Shown here piece after piece: positions 1 through 8,717 of a stretch of 64,000 bases of DNA. The translations under genes were made by a program, and so were the position numbers. The notes beneath the pieces were generated by a model. That model made no database searches. It had not been told where the DNA came from and saw only the letters and a program-made list of their open reading frames with translations. Every line of letters begins with the position of its first letter. Position 1 is the first letter of the stretch. The stretch is from Rubrivivax rivuli (lineage in GTDB: Bacteria > Pseudomonadota > Gammaproteobacteria > Burkholderiales > Burkholderiaceae_C): contig NZ_SACR01000001.1 in assembly GCF_004016505.1 (NCBI RefSeq), forward strand, positions 744,001-808,000. Reading direction: 5' to 3'.

Positions 1-1
1 C

Positions 2-121
2 AGCCACGTCAGCAACGCCATCCAGATGGCCGACCCGCTGGCCCACGGGCTGCAGGCCGTGCCCCCGGGGGGCAGTTGCGAAGGCTGGATGCAGCTCGAC
101 ATCGCCCAGGCCACCCCATGA
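2..121 (+). CDS. Aldose 1-epimerase family protein, C-terminal fragment
   Basis: Only the last 39 codons are in the window; the gene begins upstream. The readable tail runs through SHVSNAIQMADPLAHGL and ends DIAQATP before TGA. The spacing of a His-Gly-Leu segment followed by a PPGGS turn and a final hydrophobic strand fits the C-terminus of galactose mutarotase-like (aldose 1-epimerase) proteins. Its TGA overlaps the ATG of the next gene (ATGA), so the two are translationally coupled. The neighbour is an SMP-30 type sugar lactonase, which agrees with a sugar-oxidation operon. With so little sequence the family call is moderate; any mutarotase-fold protein would look alike. Confidence 0.55.
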   Translation, partial: SHVSNAIQMADPLAHGLQAVPPGGSCEGWMQLDIAQATP

Positions 122-1026
122 CGCGCCGCCACGAAGCCCAGGATTGGACGGCCCTGCCGGTGCCGCCCTCGCTGCTGGGCGAATCGCCTTTCTGGCACCC
201 CGACGAGGCGGCCCTTTACTGGGTGGACATTCCCGGCCATGCGCTGCACCGCTGGGTGCCGGCGCGCGAGGCGCACACGCACTGGCCGCTGCCCAGCGAG
301 CCGGGCTGCTGCGCGCCGCGCCCCGGCGGCGGCCTGCTGCTGGCCTGCCGCGACGGGCTGTGGCACTTCGACACCGAAACCGGTGCACGGCGCGCGCTCG
401 CCGCACCGCCGTATGACCCCGCCAGGCAGCGCTTCAACGACGGCAAGGCCGACCCGCAGGGCCGCTTCTGGGTGGGCGCGCTGGACGACGCGCGCCAGCC
501 GGTGGCAGCGCTGTACCGGTGGGCCGATGGCCAACTGGAAAGCCTGGTCGGCGGCATCGCGGTCAGCAACGGTCTGGCCTTCAGCCCTGATGGGCGCACG
601 ATGTACCGCAGCGACACCGGCAGCCACCGCATCCACGTCTGCGATTTCGACGGCAGCGATGGCAGCCGCTCCCGCGAGCGGGTCTTCGCCGAATTCGCGC
701 CCAAGGTGCCCGGGCAGGACCTGGCGCTCTACGGCGGCCGCCCAGACGGCGCCGCGGTGGATGCCGAGGGCGCTTACTGGACGTCGATGTTCGAGGGCCA
801 GCGCGTGCTGCGTTTCGCCCCCACCGGCGAACTGCTGGCTGAACTGCCGCTGCCGGTGCGCTGCGCCACGATGCCCTGCTTCGGCGGGCCTGACCTGCGA
901 ACGCTCTACCTGACCACCGCACGCGCGGGGCGCCCGGCCGAAGAACTGGCCGCGCAGCCCCTGGCGGGCTGCGTGTTGAGCCTGCGTGTGGATGTGCCCG
1001 GCTTGCCAGTGAACTTCGCCAAGTGA
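118..1026 (+). CDS. SMP-30/gluconolactonase/LRE family protein
   Basis: A 302-residue protein of the SMP-30/regucalcin beta-propeller family, cytoplasmic lactonases that hydrolyse sugar acid lactones using one divalent metal. Family marks are GESPFWHPDEAALYWVDI near the N-terminus (Glu metal ligand), NDGKADPQGRFWVG in the first third, VSNGLAFSPDGRTMY with the metal-binding Asn, and PDGAAVDAEGAYW with the metal-binding Asp. I chose the ATG at 118 because it overlaps the upstream stop; a longer frame reaches back to 76 but would run through the epimerase gene. With the epimerase it probably forms an oxidative pathway for an aldose. The exact sugar cannot be read from the sequence. Confidence 0.88.
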   Translation: MTRRHEAQDWTALPVPPSLLGESPFWHPDEAALYWVDIPGHALHRWVPAREAHTHWPLPSEPGCCAPRPGGGLLLACRDGLWHFDTETGARRALAAPPYDPARQRFNDGKADPQGRFWVGALDDARQPVAALYRWADGQLESLVGGIAVSNGLAFSPDGRTMYRSDTGSHRIHVCDFDGSDGSRSRERVFAEFAPKVPGQDLALYGGRPDGAAVDAEGAYWTSMFEGQRVLRFAPTGELLAELPLPVRCATMPCFGGPDLRTLYLTTARAGRPAEELAAQPLAGCVLSLRVDVPGLPVNFAK

Positions 1027-1028
1027 AC

Positions 1029-1109
1029 GGGCCCCCAAGCTCGCTGGCGCTCGCTACCCCCCAGGGGGGCCGCCCGCCAGCGGCCCGGCGGAGCCGGTTC
1101 CGCGGCGGG
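1029..1109 (+). repeat. Structured intergenic repeat, copy A (upstream of glpD)
   Basis: This copy fills the gap between the lactonase stop and glpD. It consists of a C-rich head, a GCTCGCTGGCGCTCGC box, a perfect CCCCCC-A-GGGGGG dyad (1057-1069) and a terminal hairpin CCGGC-GGA-GCCGG (1085-1097) flanked by GCCAGCGG and CCGCGGC. Two related copies lie at 7539-7611 and 12635-12713 in the same orientation. It behaves like a REP-type element; whether it acts at the DNA or RNA level is unknown. Confidence 0.8.
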
Positions 1110-1119
1110 AAGCTGGGTC

Positions 1120-2748
1120 GTGGGCATGGCTGAGCGCTCCGAACTGCTCGCCCGCCTGCGGGCTGGCGACGACTGGGACCTCGCCGTCATCGGCGGCGGC
1201 TGCGTCGGCCTGGGCGTGGCGCTGGACGCCACCGTGCGCGGCCTGCGCGTGGTGCTGCTCGAATCGCACGACTTCTCGCAAGGCACTTCCTCGCGCGCCA
1301 CCAAGCTGGCGCACGGCGGCGTGCGCTACCTGGCCCAGGGCGACATCGGCCTCGTGCGCGAGGCGCTGCACGAACGCACGGCGCTGTTGCACAACGCGCC
1401 CCACGTGGCGGCGCGCCTGCCCTTCGTGATGCCGGCGTACCGGTGGTGGGAGCGCGCCTTCTACGGTGCCGGCCTGAAGATGTACGACGCGCTCGCCGGC
1501 CGCCAGGGCCTGGGTGCCACCGAGTGGCTGGGCGCAGCGCGCACGCGCGGCCTGCTGCCCGGCGTGAGCCCCGGCCTGGAAGGCATGGCGCTGCAAGGCG
1601 GTGTGCGTTACTGGGACGGCCAGTTCGACGACGCACGCCTGGCGCTGCTGTTGGCGCGCACCGCGCTGGCCCGCGGCGCGCTGGTGCTCAACCATTGCGG
1701 CGTCACGGCGCTGCATCACGAGAACGGGCAGGTGCGCGGCCTGCAGGTGCAGGACCGCGAGACGGGCTCGTCCATCGCCCTGCGCGCGCGCTGCGTCGTC
1801 AATGCCACCGGCGTGTGGGTCGACGGCATCCGCGCCATGGACCACGCCGCCGCCACCACCTCTGCCCCGGCAGACGCGGCGCCGCCCGCGCTGGTGGCAC
1901 CCAGCCAGGGTGTGCATCTGGTGGTGGACCGCGCTTTCCTGCCCGGCGACCACGCGCTGCTCGTGCCCAAGACGGCCGACGGCCGCGTGCTCTTTGCCGT
2001 GCCCTGGCTGGGCAAGACGGTGCTGGGCACCACCGACACGCCGCGCAGCGACCTCGCGCGCGAGCCGCAGCCCTTTGCCGAAGAAGTGGCCTTCATCCTC
2101 GACGAAGCCGGGCGCTACCTGGCACGCGCGCCGCAGCGCAGCGACGTGCGTTCGGTGTGGGTGGGCCTGCGCCCGCTGGTGAAGCCGCAAGCCGCCCGGC
2201 CGGGCGAGACAGGCCGCACGCAGGCGCTCTCGCGCGAACACACGGTGCTGGTCGACGCCTCCGGCCTCGTCACGGTGACGGGCGGCAAGTGGACCACCTA
2301 CCGCGCGATGGCCGAAGACGTGCTGCAGCAGGCGATGGCCCGCGGCCTGCTGCCGCAGCGCCCGGCCGGTGCCACAGCGACGCTGCGGCTGCTGGGCGCC
2401 GCACCCGGCCGGCCGCTGAGCGAGCCGCCAGGTGAGCACCTCTATGGCAGCGAAGCGCCGCGCCTGCGCAGCCTGCCCGGCGCCGACCGCTGGCTGTGGC
2501 GCGACGCCGAAACCGGCCGGGGTGCGCTCAGCGAGGCGATGGTGCGTTTCGCCGTGCGCCACGAACTGGCGCGCAGCGTGGAGGACGTGCTGGCCCGGCG
2601 ATGCCGGCTGCTCTTTCTGGACGCGGCCGAGGCGGCGCGTCTGGCCGCGCCCGTGGCCGAGATCGTGGCCGAGGAACTCGGCGCGGGGCCAGCGGCGGAC
2701 ACCACCAGCTTCCTGGCCTTGGCCGCGCAGTACCAGCAGATGCCTTGA
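1120..2748 (+). CDS. glpD: FAD-dependent glycerol-3-phosphate dehydrogenase
   Basis: Aerobic glycerol-3-phosphate dehydrogenase, which oxidises sn-glycerol 3-phosphate to dihydroxyacetone phosphate at the inner membrane and passes electrons to quinone. The N-terminus has the FAD dinucleotide fold (DLAVIGGGCVGLGVALDA, residues about 18-35), then the family signature KLAHGGVRYL at about residues 64-73. A late GLVTVTGGKWTTYRAMAED segment and a C-terminal DAO_C domain complete the protein. At 542 residues it is a little longer than E. coli GlpD (501). Start is GTG at 1120 or ATG at 1126, only two codons apart. Glycerol kinase (glpK) lies about 50 kb away in the same window, so glp genes are dispersed here. 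Confidence 0.95.
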   Translation: MGMAERSELLARLRAGDDWDLAVIGGGCVGLGVALDATVRGLRVVLLESHDFSQGTSSRATKLAHGGVRYLAQGDIGLVREALHERTALLHNAPHVAARLPFVMPAYRWWERAFYGAGLKMYDALAGRQGLGATEWLGAARTRGLLPGVSPGLEGMALQGGVRYWDGQFDDARLALLLARTALARGALVLNHCGVTALHHENGQVRGLQVQDRETGSSIALRARCVVNATGVWVDGIRAMDHAAATTSAPADAAPPALVAPSQGVHLVVDRAFLPGDHALLVPKTADGRVLFAVPWLGKTVLGTTDTPRSDLAREPQPFAEEVAFILDEAGRYLARAPQRSDVRSVWVGLRPLVKPQAARPGETGRTQALSREHTVLVDASGLVTVTGGKWTTYRAMAEDVLQQAMARGLLPQRPAGATATLRLLGAAPGRPLSEPPGEHLYGSEAPRLRSLPGADRWLWRDAETGRGALSEAMVRFAVRHELARSVEDVLARRCRLLFLDAAEAARLAAPVAEIVAEELGAGPAADTTSFLALAAQYQQMP

Positions 2749-2759
2749 GAAAGTGAAGC

Positions 2760-2775
2760 GGGGCCTGCCGGCCCC
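2760..2775 (+). terminator. Possible terminator hairpin after glpD
   Basis: A perfect GGGGCC-TGCC-GGCCCC hairpin 11 nt past the glpD stop, between convergent genes. The following sequence is only weakly T-rich, so intrinsic termination is uncertain. Confidence 0.35.
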
Positions 2776-2809
2776 GTCTCGCGTTGGCTCGGCCCGCAGG
2801 CCGTGCGTG

Positions 2810-3436
2810 TCACATGCTGCTGTACTTCACCGAACACCCGTAAGGCCGCGTGTTGGCTTGCGTGACCGGCTTGCCCGCCAGTGTCTCGGCCAGCGCGGCC
2901 TTGACGAAGTTCTTCGCGCCCGGGATGTCGGCCGGGTTCGAGCTCGGCTTGTCGTCGATGCCACCCGCATAGACCAGCGTGCCTGCCGGGTCGACGATGT
3001 ACATGTGCGGCGTGGTGCGCGCACCGTAGGCGCGGCCGATCTTGCCGTCGTCGTCCATCAGCGTGGCGGTGGCGGCGGCCTTTTCGCCCTGCATCCACTG
3101 CGCCAGCTCCGCGGGCTTCTTGTAGTCCTTCGAATCAGGCGCTGTGGAGCTCACGGCCAGCCACACCACGCCCTTGGCGGTGGCCTCCTTCTGTGTGCCC
3201 TGCATGTTCTGGCTCTTGTAGTGCTTCACCACGAAGGGGCAGCCGGGGTTCACCCACTCCAGCACCACGTGCTTGCCCTTGAAATCGGCCAGCGAGACGG
3301 TCTTGCCGCTGGCGTCGGTGGCGGTGAAGGCCGGTGCGGGCTGGCCCACGGTGGCGGTGGCCGCGGCATTGCCGGCGGCGAAGCCGAGGACCGCGAAGGC
3401 GGCCAGCGTGGTGGCGGCGAGCTTGAGGTTCAGCAT
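2810..3436 (-). CDS. Periplasmic redoxin (AhpC/TSA-like thiol peroxidase family)
   Basis: A 208-residue exported thioredoxin-fold protein. Residues 1-26 are a signal peptide (hydrophobic core, then AAA before mature sequence). The core has the AhpC/TSA start GQPAPAFTATDASGK and the active-site region VNPGCPFVVKH with a single Cys66, so it is not a CxxC thioredoxin. A second cysteine, Cys201, sits in a C-terminal YGCSVKY motif and is the likely resolving residue. It starts 16 nt after the DsbD/ScsB-like gene with a good AGGAG ribosome site, so the two form an operon: the membrane protein probably supplies electrons to this periplasmic peroxiredoxin-like partner, as described for the ScsB/PprX pair in Caulobacter. 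Peroxide specificity is inferred. Confidence 0.85.
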   Translation of the reverse strand: MLNLKLAATTLAAFAVLGFAAGNAAATATVGQPAPAFTATDASGKTVSLADFKGKHVVLEWVNPGCPFVVKHYKSQNMQGTQKEATAKGVVWLAVSSTAPDSKDYKKPAELAQWMQGEKAAATATLMDDDGKIGRAYGARTTPHMYIVDPAGTLVYAGGIDDKPSSNPADIPGAKNFVKAALAETLAGKPVTQANTRPYGCSVKYSSM

Positions 3437-3452
3437 GTCGGGGCTCCTGGGT

Positions 3453-5633
3453 TCAGGGTTTCGGCAGGGTTTGAAGCGCGGTGCGCACTTCGTCGACGGA
3501 CAGAATTTCGCTCAGAAGCCGCGGCCCTGCGGCACCAGGGGCATAGAGCGCGTAGACCGGTACGCCGCTGCGCCCCAGGCGCGTGAGCTCGGCGGTGATG
3601 GCGGGGTCGCGGCGTGTCCAGTCGGCGCGCAGGCGCAGCACCTGGCGCTCGTCGAAGGCCTGCACCACCTGGCTGTTGGCCAGCGCGCCGCGTTTGTTGA
3701 ACTGGCAGGTCACGCACCATGCCGCGGTGAAGTCGACGAACACCGGCTTGCCTTCGGCGCGGGCTTGCGCCATGCGCTCGGGCGACCAGGGCTGCCAGCC
3801 GTCGCTGCTGCCCACCGCGCCGGGCGAGGCCACGGCCTCCTGGCGCAGGCTGGGGCCGGCCCAGAAGAGCGTGGCCGCGACCAGCAGCACCGCCGCCGTG
3901 CCGAAGCCGCGCCGCGCCGCCGTGCCCAGCCCCGGCGAGCCCAGGGCCCATGCCGCGAAGGCCAGCGCCACCAGCAGCAGCAGCAGGGCGGCCACGCCGT
4001 CGATGCCGGCCTGCTGGCCCAGCACCCACACCAGCCACACCACGGTGGCGAACATCGGGAAGGCCATCAGCGTCTTGAAGTGCGACATCCACACCCCCGG
4101 CCGCGGCAGCAGCTGCGCCACACGCGGCCAGGCGCTAGCGGCGAGGTAGGGCAGCGCCATGCCCAGGCCCAGGGCCGCGAAGACACTCAGCGCCTGCACC
4201 GTGGGCAGCGTGACGGCCAGGCCCAGCGAGGCGCCCATGAAAGGCGCGGTGCAGGGCGAAGCCACGGCCACGGCCAGCACGCCGGTGAGCGCCGAATCCA
4301 CCACCGGGTGGCGGGCGCGGGCCGCGGCCAGCGAACTCGGCAGCACCGAGCCAAACTCGAAGACGCCGGCCAGGTTCAGGCCAATCAGCGTGAACAGCGC
4401 GGCCAGCGCCGCCACCACCGCGGGCGACTGCAGCTGGAAGCCCCAGCCCAGCTGTTCACCGCCGGCGCGCAGTGCCAGCAACAGGCCGGCCAGCGCCACG
4501 AAGGACAACACCACGCCGGCCGTGTAGGCCAGCCCGCCGGCCAGCAGCGCGCGGCGGTCTTGCGCGTGGCTGGCAAAGCCCATCACCTTGAGCGACAGCA
4601 CCGGGAAGACGCAGGGCATCAGGTTCAGCAGTGCACCGCCCAGCAGCGCCAGCAGCAGGGCCCAACCCAGGCTGGTGGCGGCGACTGCAGGCGCGCCCCC
4701 GGCGGCTGCGGCCGCGGGTGCGGCGTCCACCAGTGGCGGCAGCGTGGCGGGGGCCGCGGTGGCTGCCGGCCAAGGGCCCTGCACCGCCACCTGCACCTGC
4801 ACGCCCGTGGGCACGCCTTCGGCCACCAGCACGCTGGGCATCGTGGCCGGCGATTCGGTGCGCTGCGGGTCCAGCGGCACGCGGGCCGTCCAGGTGCCGC
4901 CGTCCCACTTTTCTTCGGGCTTGGCAGCGTTCTGGATCACGCCCGTGGTCTCGGGGAAGTAGGCAATGGCCTTGCCTTGCCAGGCAGCGGGCAAGCCACT
5001 GACCTGCAGCACCAGCGCGCCTTGCTCGATGCGGGCGCTGGCCTGGCTGCCGTTCACCGGCTGCGGCAGCGCCGTGCGCGCGGCTTCGAACAACGCGGCA
5101 TGCCCGGCCGTGGCGGCCTGCGCCGGCACGCGCAGGACGAAGTCGCCGCCCTCGGGGATGCACACGTCCTTGCACACCAGCCAGTCGGCGCGCAGCTTGA
5201 CTTCGAGGGTGTCGCCCTTGAAGCCGGCGGGCACCGTCACGGGCACCGGCAGCAGCAGCGTGCCCTCGTAGCCGAAGTTCAGCAGCGGGCCCAGCGGCAG
5301 CTTGGCCGGCGTGGGCCACTCGATGTCGCCGGCCTGCACGCCCGCCGGCAGCTGCCACTCCATCGTGGTGGGCAGGCCGGAATCGCCTGGGTTCTTCCAG
5401 TAGGTGTGCCAGTGCGGGGCGTGCTGGATCTTCAGGCCCAGCCACATGGGCTTGCCCGGTGTCACGCCTTCGGGCGCATGCGCCACGAGCTCGGCCTTGA
5501 CCTGGGGCGTGGTGACAGTGGCGCTGGGTGTCTGCGCTTGCGCGACCTGCAGGCTGCACAGCCAGAGCGCTGCGGCCCACAGGGGCGACAGCCGGGAAAG
5601 CAAAGAAGGGCGCATGGCGCTGGGGGTCTTCAT
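3453..5633 (-). CDS. DsbD/ScsB-like transmembrane thiol:disulfide interchange protein
   Basis: A 726-residue inner-membrane reductant conduit that carries electrons from cytoplasmic thioredoxin to the periplasm. Order of parts: signal peptide (to about residue 34); N-terminal periplasmic domain with LVCKDVC (Cys154, Cys158), larger and of the ScsB type rather than E. coli DsbD; eight-helix transmembrane core with LMPCVFPVLSLKVMG and VASPCTAPFMGASLG carrying the two membrane cysteines; C-terminal thioredoxin domain with AAWCVTCQFNK (about Cys640 and Cys643). All three redox pairs are intact. It is followed by the redoxin gene, its likely client. Alternative start at Met7 (MRPSLLSRL) would also give a good signal peptide. 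Confidence 0.9.
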   Translation of the reverse strand: MKTPSAMRPSLLSRLSPLWAAALWLCSLQVAQAQTPSATVTTPQVKAELVAHAPEGVTPGKPMWLGLKIQHAPHWHTYWKNPGDSGLPTTMEWQLPAGVQAGDIEWPTPAKLPLGPLLNFGYEGTLLLPVPVTVPAGFKGDTLEVKLRADWLVCKDVCIPEGGDFVLRVPAQAATAGHAALFEAARTALPQPVNGSQASARIEQGALVLQVSGLPAAWQGKAIAYFPETTGVIQNAAKPEEKWDGGTWTARVPLDPQRTESPATMPSVLVAEGVPTGVQVQVAVQGPWPAATAAPATLPPLVDAAPAAAAAGGAPAVAATSLGWALLLALLGGALLNLMPCVFPVLSLKVMGFASHAQDRRALLAGGLAYTAGVVLSFVALAGLLLALRAGGEQLGWGFQLQSPAVVAALAALFTLIGLNLAGVFEFGSVLPSSLAAARARHPVVDSALTGVLAVAVASPCTAPFMGASLGLAVTLPTVQALSVFAALGLGMALPYLAASAWPRVAQLLPRPGVWMSHFKTLMAFPMFATVVWLVWVLGQQAGIDGVAALLLLLVALAFAAWALGSPGLGTAARRGFGTAAVLLVAATLFWAGPSLRQEAVASPGAVGSSDGWQPWSPERMAQARAEGKPVFVDFTAAWCVTCQFNKRGALANSQVVQAFDERQVLRLRADWTRRDPAITAELTRLGRSGVPVYALYAPGAAGPRLLSEILSVDEVRTALQTLPKP

Positions 5634-5736
5634 GGGCCGGGTTCGACGCCCTCGGGCGCCACGGGTTCCGCAGGAGCACGCATTGTCGGCGCGGGGCCCC
5701 GCCCCCGGCGCTGGCGGGCTTCTGCAAGAGCCCCTT

Positions 5737-5765
5737 TTGGGGGCGTGCGGGTTTCTTCGTATAAT
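5737..5765 (+). promoter_or_regulatory. Sigma-70 promoter of the atp operon
   Basis: A perfect TATAAT (5760-5765) lies 17 bp after TTGGGG (5737-5742, matching TTGACA at the first three bases). Predicted start near 5772 gives a leader of about 22 nt before atpI. The -35 overlaps a GCCCC-TTTTG-GGGGC dyad (about 5730-5744), which could be an operator. Confidence 0.65.
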
Positions 5766-5793
5766 TCCGAGGCTTTGCTGACCTCACTCGACT

Positions 5794-6300
5794 ATGGCGA
5801 TCGAACGGCACACCCGGAACGACCGCTGGGACGATGAAGAAAACGAGGCAGCAGGCACGGCGGCCGGGCAGAAGAAGTTCCAGCCGCTGAGCAGGGAGGA
5901 AGCCCAAGCGCTGCGCGCCATCGACCCACCACTCTCGCCGTGGCGGGTCATCGGTGTGCAGGCGGCGGTCGGTGGGGTGGTGGCGCTGTTGGCGCTGCTG
6001 ATCACGGGCCGCTCCGATGCAGGGTGGTCGGCGCTTTACGGCGCCGCCACGGTGGTGATACCGGGCGCCTTGATGGCGCGCGGCATGACCAGCCGGCTTT
6101 CCAGCATGTCGCCAGCGGCCAGCGCCGTCAGCTTCATGTTGTGGGAAGCAGTGAAGATTGCGGTTTCGTTGGCCATGCTCGCGCTGGCGCCGAAACTCGT
6201 GCAGCCCCTGAGCTGGCCAGCTTTGCTGGTGGGCCTGGTGCTGTGCATGAAGGTTTACTGGCTGGCGCTGTCATGGCGCGGCCGCAAAGTCAGTCGCTAA
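5794..6300 (+). CDS. atpI: ATP synthase subunit I
   Basis: First gene of the ATP synthase operon, 168 residues. A charged N-terminal tail of about 45 residues (MAIERHTRNDRWDDEENEA...) is followed by four membrane helices: PWRVIGVQAAVGGVVALLALL, a second with a YGAATVVIPGALMARG signature, and two near the C-terminus. AtpI is a non-stoichiometric assembly factor thought to help build the c-ring and possibly handle Mg. The call rests on position directly before atpB and on the helix pattern, with AAxxAlyGA-like sequence typical of the family. No strong Shine-Dalgarno is visible, in keeping with the short leader predicted from the promoter. Confidence 0.9.
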   Translation: MAIERHTRNDRWDDEENEAAGTAAGQKKFQPLSREEAQALRAIDPPLSPWRVIGVQAAVGGVVALLALLITGRSDAGWSALYGAATVVIPGALMARGMTSRLSSMSPAASAVSFMLWEAVKIAVSLAMLALAPKLVQPLSWPALLVGLVLCMKVYWLALSWRGRKVSR

Positions 6301-6321
6301 GCACACGGGACGATCAAAAAC

Positions 6322-7173
6322 ATGGCAGCCGAAGGCAAAGCGCCGACCGCAGGCGAGTACATCGTCCACCACTTGCAGCATCTGCAGAACCAGAAGCAGA
6401 CGGCGGTGGTGGATTTCTCGGTCTTCAACCTCGACTCCATCTTCTGGGCCACGCTGCTGGGCATCGTGGGCTGCTTCTTCCTGTGGCGCGCCGCCTCCAA
6501 GGCCACTTCGGGTGTGCCGGGCCGCTTCCAGGCTGCGGTGGAGCTGCTGGTCGAGATGGTCGACAGCCAGGCCAAGGGCATCGTGCACAACGCCAACAGC
6601 CGCAAGCTGGTGGCCCCGCTGGCGCTGACCGTGTTCGTCTGGATCTTCCTGATGAACGCGATGGACCTGCTGCCGGTCGACCTGCTGCCCGCCATCTGGC
6701 ACGTGGCCGGCCCCGCCATGGGCATGCCCGACTACCAGCGCGTGGTGCCCACCGCCGACCTGTCGGTGACGATGGGTCTGTCGGTGAGCGTGCTGCTGAT
6801 CTGCCTGTTCTACAACGTCAAGATCAAGGGCTTCGGCGGCTGGGTGCACGAGCTCTTCTCGGCGCCCTTCGGCGACAAGTGGTTCCTGTACCCGGTGAAC
6901 TTCGCGATGCAGCTCATCGAGTTCGTCGCCAAGACCGTTTCGCACGGCATGCGGCTGTTCGGCAACATGTACGCCGGCGAACTGATCTTCATGCTGATCG
7001 CGCTGATGGGCGGTGCCTGGAGCCTGTCGGCCACCGGCATCGGCCTGGCCATCGGCCACATCATCGCCGGCAGCGTGTGGGCCATCTTCCACATCCTGAT
7101 CATCACCCTGCAGGCCTTCGTGTTCATGATGCTGACGCTGGTGTACGTGGGCCAAGCCCATGACGCGCACTGA
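6322..7173 (+). CDS. atpB: F0F1 ATP synthase subunit a
   Basis: Membrane stator subunit forming the two proton half-channels against the c-ring, 283 residues with five to six hydrophobic helices. The essential arginine lies in [19 protein letters not shown] at about residues 211-229, equivalent to E. coli Arg210. The N-terminal extension [15 protein letters not shown] and the segment [13 protein letters not shown] are typical of Burkholderiales homologues. It starts 21 nt after atpI and is followed by a pyrimidine-rich gap before atpE. Confidence 0.97.
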   Translation: MAAEGKAPTAGEYIVHHLQHLQNQKQTAVVDFSVFNLDSIFWATLLGIVGCFFLWRAASKATSGVPGRFQAAVELLVEMVDSQAKGIVHNANSRKLVAPLALTVFVWIFLMNAMDLLPVDLLPAIWHVAGPAMGMPDYQRVVPTADLSVTMGLSVSVLLICLFYNVKIKGFGGWVHELFSAPFGDKWFLYPVNFAMQLIEFVAKTVSHGMRLFGNMYAGELIFMLIALMGGAWSLSATGIGLAIGHIIAGSVWAIFHILIITLQAFVFMMLTLVYVGQAHDAH

Positions 7174-7186
7174 GTCGGCGGCCTGA

Positions 7187-7531
<345 letters not shown>

Positions 7532-7538
7532 ACAAGAC

Positions 7539-7611
7539 CACCCCGAAGCGGCTGACGCCGCTCCCCTCAAAGGGGCAACGCCAACGGCCCGGCAAAGCCG
7601 GTTCCGTGGCG
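7539..7611 (+). repeat. Structured intergenic repeat, copy B (between atpE and atpF)
   Basis: Inside the atp operon. It has a CCCC-TCAAA-GGGG hairpin (about 7563-7575) and a terminal double stem: outer CGCCAACGG (7579-7587) with CCGTGGCG (7604-7611), inner CCGGC-AAA-GCCGG. Compared with copies A and C, the outer stem keeps pairing although bases differ (CCA/TGG here), hinting at selection on structure. Confidence 0.75.
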
Positions 7612-7648
7612 TTTGCTTGGAAGGAGTCTGACCTGTGCGAGGCATGAA

Positions 7649-8119
7649 TTGAGCATCAACGCCACCCTCATCATCCAGATGATCGTCTTCGCGATCCTGG
7701 TCTGGTTCACGATGAAGTTCGTCTGGCCGCCGATCACCACCGCGCTCGACGAGCGCGCGAAGAAGATCGCCGATGGCCTGAGCGCCGCTGACAAGGCCAA
7801 GACAGAGCTTGCCGCCGCCAACAAGCGCGTGGAAGCCCAGCTCTCGGCCGCCCGCGACGACGCCAACAAGCGCCTGGCCGATGCCGAGCGCCTGGCGCAG
7901 CAGATGATCGAGGAAGCCAAGGGCCGCGCGTCCGAAGAGGCGGCCAAGATCATCGCTGCGGCGCGCGCCGAAGCCGAGCAAGAGTCGGTGAAGGCCCGCG
8001 AAGCCCTGCGCGAGCAGGTGGCCGGTCTGGCCGTCAAGGGTGCAGAAGCCATCCTGCGCAAGGAAGTCAACGCTTCGGTGCACGCCGACCTGCTGGGTCG
8101 CCTGAAGGCGGAGCTCTGA
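7649..8119 (+). CDS. atpF: F0F1 ATP synthase subunit b (TTG start)
   Basis: Peripheral stalk subunit, 156 residues: one N-terminal membrane helix ([19 protein letters not shown]) and a long Ala/Glu/Lys/Arg-rich right-handed coiled coil ending LLGRLKAEL. The frame is open upstream to 7613, but homologues begin at M-SINATL, which fits TTG at 7649 with GAGG (7639-7642) six bases before it. The ATG at 7644 lies in another frame and reads ATG-AAT-TGA, its stop overlapping the TTG. One extra T would turn this into ATG-AAT-TTG-AGC, in frame, so either a one-base loss has moved initiation to TTG or the base call is wrong. Confidence 0.93.
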   Translation: MSINATLIIQMIVFAILVWFTMKFVWPPITTALDERAKKIADGLSAADKAKTELAAANKRVEAQLSAARDDANKRLADAERLAQQMIEEAKGRASEEAAKIIAAARAEAEQESVKAREALREQVAGLAVKGAEAILRKEVNASVHADLLGRLKAEL

Positions 8120-8120
8120 C

Positions 8121-8663
8121 ATGGCCGAGCTGGCGACGATCGCGCGCCCCTACGCCGACGCCCTGTTCAAGGCTGTCGGCGGCAGTGACGCCCAGGCGCT
8201 GAAGGCGCAGTTGAACTCGCTGGCGGCCCTGGCCGCCGACGAGGGCCTGCGCCAGTTCGCCGACAACCCGAAGGTGACGTCGCAGCAGGTCTTCGACCTG
8301 ATCGCCGGCATCGCCGTGAGCAAGGGCCTGGCGCTCGACGTCAAGCTGGCCAACCTGCTGCAGGCGGTGCTGGAAAACGGCCGCCTCTCGGCCCTGCCCG
8401 AGGTGGCCACGCAGTTCCAGGCGCTGGTCAACGGCAGCACCGGTGTGTCGGACGCCCTGATCCAGAGCGCCTTCCCCATCGAAGGCGCTGCGCTGGCCGA
8501 GCTGGTGGCGACGCTGGAGAAGCGTTTTGCCGCGAAGCTGAATGCGAAGGTGGAACTCGCGCCCGAGCTCATCGGTGGTGTGCGCGTCGTGGTCGGTGAC
8601 GAGGTGCTCGACACCAGCGTCAAGGCCCGTCTTGAACAGATGAAGGTTGCGCTGACCGCGTAA
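8121..8663 (+). CDS. atpH: F0F1 ATP synthase subunit delta
   Basis: F1 subunit delta (OSCP), 180 residues, joining the peripheral stalk to the top of the alpha3-beta3 head. Begins [17 protein letters not shown], the usual delta opening, and has the C-terminal [24 protein letters not shown] block that matches the family signature. ATG follows the atpF stop by one base, so translation is coupled. A CCCCA...TGGGG dyad lies in the gap to atpA. Confidence 0.96.
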   Translation: MAELATIARPYADALFKAVGGSDAQALKAQLNSLAALAADEGLRQFADNPKVTSQQVFDLIAGIAVSKGLALDVKLANLLQAVLENGRLSALPEVATQFQALVNGSTGVSDALIQSAFPIEGAALAELVATLEKRFAAKLNAKVELAPELIGGVRVVVGDEVLDTSVKARLEQMKVALTA

Positions 8664-8717
8664 CGACCCCATTCGGTCATTGGGGCGGTCGCCGCCTGAT
8701 GCCCTTCGGAGAAAAGC

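Noticed and set aside
1054..2562. A 502-codon minus-strand frame opposite glpD
   Set aside because: Shadow of glpD; composition is low-complexity and lacks homology-like motifs.
5730..5744. GCCCC-TTTTG-GGGGC hairpin before atpI read as a terminator
   Set aside because: It overlaps the -35 of a strong promoter and has no T-run after it; more likely part of promoter control.
3273..5837. An 854-codon plus-strand frame opposite the DsbD-like gene
   Set aside because: Same shadow effect: the minus strand carries a clear DsbD/ScsB protein with all redox motifs.
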